Made by a program: the position numbers and the translations under genes
NCBI GenBank assembly: GCA_019752635.1
Contig: JAIELX010000060.1
Coordinates: 1-64,000 of the forward strand
DNA: 64,000 bases
Source of the DNA: Candidatus Obscuribacterales bacterium
Lineage (GTDB): Bacteria; Cyanobacteriota; Vampirovibrionia; Obscuribacterales; Obscuribacteraceae
Direction: 5' to 3'
The notes under the pieces: generated by a model
What the model saw: only the letters and a program-made list of their open reading frames with translations
The model's database searches: none
Told to the model about the DNA's origin: nothing
In this document: piece by piece, positions 59,433 to 64,000 of the stretch
How positions within the stretch are numbered: the first letter of the stretch is position 1
How the letters are laid out: every line of letters begins with the position of its first letter

Positions 59433-60020
59433 CTATTGTTCGATAGCGTTGTTCAGTTTGAATCGCAGCTGAGCCGCTTCATGTTCGTGCTTGGCGGCTT
59501 CGTCTGCATGGTTGGTGGACCTTAGGAACAGCGCAAAGTGTTCATGCGCTTCCAGAATTTTGCTGTCGTCCCCGGGCGGTCTTTTGGTCCTGATATCCAG
59601 GAGCCTTTGAAAAGCCATGGTTGCCTTGTCGGTTTTGCCATGACGATGATACAGATCCGCCAGACCCGGAAGGTATTCTGCAAAGCGGTGGTTATCCTTA
59701 TTGCCGGTAGCTTTCTCGCACTGGTTGGTTGCCAGCTCGTACAAGCGATCGGATTCGGTGAAGTTGCCTCGGCGGTCCTGCACGAGGGCCAGTCCCACCA
59801 GGGCTCTGCACACTCCCGGCTCAGTACAATCGGCACTTTCGGCGGCTTTCAGACAGCGTTGGAATGCCTCTTCCGCCTGGTCCAGCAACCCGCTGCTCAA
59901 AGCCTCCGTACCTTGCTCGTGCAAAAAGAGCCAGCTCTCTTGAGCCGTTGCGGACCTGGTTGCCGACCCGACCAGCAGACTGGCGGACAGGAGGCAAGAA
60001 ACAACCTGAGCGCGAGTCAT
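59433..60020 (-). CDS. Exported TPR protein
   Basis: The 195-residue protein has a signal peptide (about 1-26, ending in ATA) and TPR-type helices of the 42-residue kind (SSGLLDQAEEAFQRCLKAAE, RRGNFTESDRLYELATNQCE, RHGKTDKATMAFQRLLDIRT, STNHADEAAKHEHEAAQLRF). It is likely an extracytoplasmic scaffold. It follows the Pro/Gln-rich gene at 60027 by six bases on the same strand, which implies co-transcription. Confidence 0.8.
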   Translation of the reverse strand: MTRAQVVSCLLSASLLVGSATRSATAQESWLFLHEQGTEALSSGLLDQAEEAFQRCLKAAESADCTEPGVCRALVGLALVQDRRGNFTESDRLYELATNQCEKATGNKDNHRFAEYLPGLADLYHRHGKTDKATMAFQRLLDIRTKRPPGDDSKILEAHEHFALFLRSTNHADEAAKHEHEAAQLRFKLNNAIEQ

Positions 60021-60026
60021 GGGCGT

Positions 60027-61547
60027 TTAGAGCAACTCGATATGCAGTTCGTCGAGTGCATCGTCTAGCCCGGCGCGCATGCGTTCACAGTAATGCAGTG
60101 CTGCAATTGCTTTGTCGATCCTCAGGCGTCCGTTTGTCACTAGTTCCTGGCAGCGGCTTGCTGCCTCCATTGTCTGGGCGCCGACTTTCCCGGCCGAAAC
60201 CAGAATCTGACCAAGGTCGCCGCCATGTTTGCTGCGGACTTTGCGCGCTGTTTCCACATCAGCTTCGGACACCAGCCCGGCTTGCTTCAGCAGTTCGATC
60301 ACTTTTTGCATCGCACTAACATCGCGGCTCACGCCGGTTGCAGGCTTGGCCGGGGCAGCTTGTATCGGCTTGTTCGGCTCGAAAGCCGAAGTATATGGTG
60401 GTGTGTACGCAGGTTCTTCGGGCGCGTTGCCGCGGTTGGCACTGGCACGTGATTTGGCCCTGGCGCCTTCGGGATCGCGCGCCCACGCCACGACATCATC
60501 GTCAAGAATTCCCCCCAACTCAGCCGCACGTTTGAGGGCGAGGACGGCTTGTTCATTACTCAACTTGCCGACTCGAACCAGTTCCTGGCATTTGAGAGCG
60601 GCATCAAGGCATTTCTCCGGCACAATTCCTGCTTCCACGAATAAGTGTCCAAGCAAAAGGTTGGGAGTGCCTTTATTAATGAGGTCGATAAAATTGGTAA
60701 GTTCAGGCGTGACTAGCGGCACTGAATGTGACGAAGTGCTCGGAGCCGGGGCGGGAGCCGGTGACGCAGGCGTGTAGGGGGGAGCCTGAAACGGTTGTTG
60801 TGCGGGCTGGCCGGTCCAGGCGGGATTGGCGGATGGCTGCTGATAAAACGGTTGTTGTTGGGGCTGAGGTTGTGGCCAGTCCGGATTCGGGTAGGGCTGC
60901 GCCGGACCCGGTTGCGGGTACGGTTGCTGCTGCTGCGGATAGGGATTCTGCTGCGGCGGATAGGGCTGAGCGGGAGGGTAAGGCGTGGTATAAGGCGTCT
61001 GCGGTTGCGGCGGATATTGTTGCGGCGTCGCTGGATAAGGTTGCGAATAAGGCTGGGGCTGCGGTTGCGGCGGATAAACTTGATGCGGCGATGAATACTG
61101 GCCCGGGGGCGGGTAAGCTTGCGGCGCTGGATTGGGTGGCGGATACTGCTGCACCGGAGCGGGCTGCGGGGGCGGTGTCGCCGGCTGCGCCACTTCCGCC
61201 GGCATGGAGTTTGCGCCCTTGTTGGTACCCGCCGACATGCAGACCATGTCGAACACCAAGTCTAAATCGCTGTGCGGGCAGGTCCACAACTGCAGACTTC
61301 CCTGTTCGCCCTCGTACATCGACCAGACGGTTTCGTTGGTGAAGTTGTCGAACTGGCAAGTGACCAGATAAATCTTGGAGTGAATGGTCGGTTGAACAGG
61401 CAATTCAAAACTGCAACCTTTGATTCTCATCGCCCCGGTGAACAAGGCCGCGATATCTTCCTGTCGCGGAGCTCTGTCTACCAGCGGTAATCGTTGCCTG
61501 CTCGGTGGTTGGTTGTTGTTTGACTGAGGTTGTTTCGGTTTGAACAT
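60027..61547 (-). CDS. Pro/Gln/Tyr-rich protein with two C-terminal helical repeats
   Basis: The 506-residue protein has a folded N-terminal domain (about 10-110; GAMRIKGCSFELPVQPTIHS, FDNFTNETVWSMYEGEQGSL). A Pro/Gln/Tyr-rich stretch of about 160 residues follows with YPPQ, YPQ and PYPP repeats. Two related helical modules of about 90 residues close it (LLGHLFVEAGIVPEKCLDAA with KLSNEQAVLALKRAAELGGI; LLKQAGLVSEADVETARKVR with RLRIDKAIAALHYCERMRAG). The modules resemble the N-terminal helical domain of type II/IV secretion ATPases (MshEN-like), a nucleotide- or c-di-GMP-binding element in some proteins; this is tentative. ATG 61547 is used; TTG 61577 is an alternative. The TPR gene follows by six bases. 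Confidence 0.72.
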   Translation of the reverse strand: MFKPKQPQSNNNQPPSRQRLPLVDRAPRQEDIAALFTGAMRIKGCSFELPVQPTIHSKIYLVTCQFDNFTNETVWSMYEGEQGSLQLWTCPHSDLDLVFDMVCMSAGTNKGANSMPAEVAQPATPPPQPAPVQQYPPPNPAPQAYPPPGQYSSPHQVYPPQPQPQPYSQPYPATPQQYPPQPQTPYTTPYPPAQPYPPQQNPYPQQQQPYPQPGPAQPYPNPDWPQPQPQQQPFYQQPSANPAWTGQPAQQPFQAPPYTPASPAPAPAPSTSSHSVPLVTPELTNFIDLINKGTPNLLLGHLFVEAGIVPEKCLDAALKCQELVRVGKLSNEQAVLALKRAAELGGILDDDVVAWARDPEGARAKSRASANRGNAPEEPAYTPPYTSAFEPNKPIQAAPAKPATGVSRDVSAMQKVIELLKQAGLVSEADVETARKVRSKHGGDLGQILVSAGKVGAQTMEAASRCQELVTNGRLRIDKAIAALHYCERMRAGLDDALDELHIELL

Positions 61548-61776
61548 CAAAGACGCCCGTTTCTCCAGGACCACCAATCTCTGCCGTCTAATCGGTAGTC
61601 AAAAGCCACTAACTCGTTTATGCCCATCTTTTCAGCATTCGCTCGGAATTTCTACCACCATGATACACGGTGACGGTATCTTGCGTAGAACCCCTACGTC
61701 CGAGTCGTCCCGGTGCTTACAACCATCGGGACGGCGAATGGTTGTCGAGCGGGGGGTGCTAGGCGCGAAACACTTG

Positions 61777-64000
61777 CTACCAGGCGGAAGTATAGCGTCC
61801 ATCGGCTTGTTTGACGCAGGGGGCCCAGCAAAGACCGAACTCAAGAACTCTAATGTTCGTTTTGCGCGCTGGTATCAAAACTCTTTCCAGTTGTTGGCTG
61901 ATCGGGTCCAATCTTGTTTGCAGTTTCGACATCTCTATTTGAAACTCTTGCTCAAGCGCGGCCGTTTTCTGGTTCAACTGCTCGACTACTTCTTGTGCGT
62001 GTTCGACATCCTGCTTCTGCCGGGCGGATTTATTAGCCGCGTTCAGAGCCGAGCCGGCCTGGCGCATATTGCCGCGACTGAGCATCTTTCTGCCCATGAC
62101 GGCACCTAGAATGGTGCCACCGAGTGCCAGGGCCGACTGCATGTCGGCCTGACGGGCTTGTGCTAGTTCTTTGTCCAGCGTCTGTTTGGCACGAAGCAAC
62201 TTGTCCTGCACTGCGCCCAGCTTGTCGCTGTACTTCTTTCGCAGTTGCTCTAGTTGCCTGTCGCGATCTTCATGCGAATCTTGCATTAGTCGAATGCGAA
62301 AATCGCGCTCAGTTTCATCGGGATGCGAGCTCAACTTGGTCACGGGACAGCGGTAAATTTCCAGCTTTTGACTCTCGAGGACATGAGCAATAAAGTCCTT
62401 CTTCCAGTCAATATAGGCTTTAGCGGTGGCTGCGATCGCCGGCAGCTCGGCAAACTCAATTTCTTCAGCAGGAGCGGTGCTCATTTCTTCGCTACCCATT
62501 TTCACCGCGAAGCATTTATCCCAATTCACCGGCGCCGTCTCTCCCTTCAGCAGAGTGAGAAACGTGACTTGTCTTGTCTGGTCGACTTGATGTTTTATAT
62601 CGGTGAACCGCACTTCGGCGCGTCCTGCCAGCATTGGTTTGTAGACCAGTTTTGCGTCGGACGGAACCGGTTTCCTCACAGGCGCGTAGCGGACGTATAC
62701 GTCCGGAGGCAACATCGGCGGTAATTTCTTGGTCTGAGGCTTAGGGGTATCTGCACCTTCGGTAGAAGACAAGTCGGCTGGTTCAATTTTGCGGCGCACC
62801 GGCTGCACCGCCGATAGTGTCTTCATTTCGTTACGGCTCATCGGACCTCGCAACCATGAAAGACTCCATCGTGTTTCGAGCAGGACCGGGCCGTCCTCGT
62901 GAACGTTGTTCATCAGGAAAATACGCCGTTCCAAACTGGAAAGAAGCCGGTCTAATTCTTGACGATCGAACTGGCGACCTCCGGCATCGGCTGCTGTCTC
63001 GAGACCCTCAAGCACTCGCATCTTATCGCGCTCGGTCTGAAGGCGTCCGATAAACCAGGTGCCTGTATTGCCGAGCGCTTTGTAATCGAGGTCCACCGGG
63101 TTCTGCGTAGCCAATACCACTCCGAGCCCGAAAGCGCGAGCCTGCTTGAGCAAGGAGATCAGTGGCGGTTTGGACGGCGGGTTGGCGACGGGCGGGAAGT
63201 ACCCGAGAACCTCATCCATATAAAGAATTGCTCGCAAGCTCGTAGTTCCGGACTGTCTGCGGACCCAAGAGAGCAGCCTTGTGAGCAAGAGAGACACGAA
63301 GAACATTCTTTCACTGTCGGGCAAGTGCGCTATGGAAATGATGCTGACCTTGGGTTTTCCCGAATCGCCGTAGAGCAAGCGGTCGATGTCCAGAGGCTCG
63401 CCTTCCAGCCAACTCTCGAATCCGGGAGCTGCGAGCAGATTGTTTATGGACATGGCGAATTGAAAGCGATCGGCTGCGGAATAGATTGAATCCAAAGGCA
63501 TCGCGCCAAGCTGCTTAAATGGCGGATTCGCGATCTTTTCCACCAGAGTGTACAGATTCAAATCTCGTCCTGCTTTCCATTCGTAACTTAGTATCGACGA
63601 AAGCAGAATGTGTTCTTTGCTCTTCAGCGGGTCGGCTTCGAGTGACAGCAATGCCAGAATGCTTGTGGCCGTGCAGTTTATCTGTTCGCGCAGCAGGTCG
63701 CTATCTTCCAGCACGCTGGAATCGGGGCAGTCGAAAGAATGCATGATGGACAATGAGGTTGCGGCATTGCTCGCCGGTGTGTAAATAGTGAATTCGGCAG
63801 CGTCCTTCAGACGTTGAATTCGATCCCCGTCTTGCTGCCATTCTTGTAAGCCATTTTTCCATTGGCTAGCTATTTGCGACGCAAGCTCTTCGGCGGCAAT
63901 TCCTTTCCGTCGGCATTCGTCCTGGCTGATCCATGGCAAAAAGGAGTTTGCATCCAGCGATGGAAACGTAAGCAGTAAATTAGCTAAATCCCCTTTGGGA
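61777..64000 (-). CDS. HerA/DUF87-type ATPase with C-terminal coiled coil, 5' end cut by window
   Basis: The frame stays open to base 64000, so the gene begins beyond the right edge; the visible part is 740 residues. It opens with PKGDLANLLLTFPSLDANSF, the post-Walker A region of HerA/DUF87-type ATPases. It continues with SIISIAHLPDSERMFFVSLL, the Walker B motif ILYMDEVLGYFPP and the sensor stretch ATQNPVDLDYKALGNTGTWF followed by GRLQTERDK. The last 250 residues contain a long charged coiled coil (RQLEQLRKKYSDKLGAVQDK, HAQEVVEQLNQKTAALEQEF) with a short hydrophobic stretch between (LALGGTILGAVMGRKML). HerA-type enzymes are hexameric DNA translocases, some tied to repair, conjugation or defence. 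The role here is unknown; the Walker A motif is outside the window. Confidence 0.82.
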   Translation of the reverse strand, partial: PKGDLANLLLTFPSLDANSFLPWISQDECRRKGIAAEELASQIASQWKNGLQEWQQDGDRIQRLKDAAEFTIYTPASNAATSLSIMHSFDCPDSSVLEDSDLLREQINCTATSILALLSLEADPLKSKEHILLSSILSYEWKAGRDLNLYTLVEKIANPPFKQLGAMPLDSIYSAADRFQFAMSINNLLAAPGFESWLEGEPLDIDRLLYGDSGKPKVSIISIAHLPDSERMFFVSLLLTRLLSWVRRQSGTTSLRAILYMDEVLGYFPPVANPPSKPPLISLLKQARAFGLGVVLATQNPVDLDYKALGNTGTWFIGRLQTERDKMRVLEGLETAADAGGRQFDRQELDRLLSSLERRIFLMNNVHEDGPVLLETRWSLSWLRGPMSRNEMKTLSAVQPVRRKIEPADLSSTEGADTPKPQTKKLPPMLPPDVYVRYAPVRKPVPSDAKLVYKPMLAGRAEVRFTDIKHQVDQTRQVTFLTLLKGETAPVNWDKCFAVKMGSEEMSTAPAEEIEFAELPAIAATAKAYIDWKKDFIAHVLESQKLEIYRCPVTKLSSHPDETERDFRIRLMQDSHEDRDRQLEQLRKKYSDKLGAVQDKLLRAKQTLDKELAQARQADMQSALALGGTILGAVMGRKMLSRGNMRQAGSALNAANKSARQKQDVEHAQEVVEQLNQKTAALEQEFQIEMSKLQTRLDPISQQLERVLIPARKTNIRVLEFGLCWAPCVKQADGRYTSAW

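Noticed and set aside
60703..61371. Long open frames on both strands across the Pro/Gln-rich coding region
   Set aside because: They are by-products of the repetitive CCG/CAG-type codons of the real gene at 60027-61547; their products are Ala/Arg-rich without domains.
1..64000. CRISPR array, tRNA, rRNA, IS element or prophage
   Set aside because: No regularly spaced repeats, cloverleaf-like T-arm sequences, rRNA segments, transposases or phage structural genes were recognised on reading either strand. A covariance scan would be needed to exclude small RNAs.

Overview
The window looks like chromosomal DNA from a Gram-negative-type or deep-branching bacterium of roughly balanced base composition. 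It is rich in tetratricopeptide (TPR) proteins, PASTA-less serine/threonine kinases with one membrane segment, multi-domain histidine kinases, a mitochondrial-type aconitase, a five-helix succinate dehydrogenase anchor and several proteins better known from eukaryotes (NHLRC2-like, TMEM14-like, roadblock/LC7, eRF1-like baeRF). This mix resembles non-photosynthetic relatives of cyanobacteria such as Obscuribacterales (Melainabacteria/Vampirovibrionia). That placement is an inference from gene content, not from a marker gene. I saw no rRNA, tRNA, CRISPR array, transposase or phage gene.

Layout. 1-15.4 kb is a signalling region: the end of a Pro/Gln/Tyr/Gly-rich protein, a GT-C-like membrane glycosyltransferase, a NarL-type regulator, a REC-histidine kinase fusion, a TPR lipoprotein, a PhoB-type regulator, a membrane histidine kinase, an exported patatin, a methyltransferase and a 1177-residue GAF/PAS/kinase/REC/REC hybrid. 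15.5-18.6 kb holds small envelope or stress genes (CsbD-like, a collagen-like membrane protein, a four-fold helical repeat protein, a TPR protein). 18.7-25.4 kb has a putrescine aminotransferase/YdeP-type molybdopterin oxidoreductase operon, then an unknown gene coupled to a degenerate amidase through a G9 tract and an ATGA junction. 25.5-30.6 kb has a lone receiver, an STPK, a TPR protein and an orphan AbiEi/DUF6088-like gene preceded by a 19-bp inverted repeat and a 14-bp direct repeat.

30.6-46.9 kb carries core metabolism: dut, aconitase, the NHLRC2-like redox/beta-propeller protein, an STPK with an alpha/beta hydrolase, a TMEM14-like protein, the sdhCAB operon, and an STPK with a baeRF protein. 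47-53.4 kb has a mosaic TPR protein, a roadblock protein, and a minus-strand operon nanE - TPR-rhomboid protease - zinc-ribbon membrane protein - PrcB-like exported protein. 53.6-58.1 kb has an exported TPR-metzincin-TPR protease, a PotD-like binding protein overlapping a receiver-like gene that has lost its phospho-acceptor, and a group 1/2 sigma-70 factor. After a 1-kb sparse stretch come a small Lys/Ala-rich protein with its own terminator, a TPR protein, a Pro/Gln/Tyr-rich protein with helical repeats, and the C-terminal part of a HerA/DUF87-type ATPase cut by the right edge.

The most unusual spots are the G9 slippage candidate at 23795-23803, the repeat-decorated orphan antitoxin locus at 29.3-30.5 kb, the baeRF/kinase pair, the rhomboid/PrcB-like operon and the TPR-flanked metalloprotease. 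All functional links are inferences from sequence motifs and gene order.
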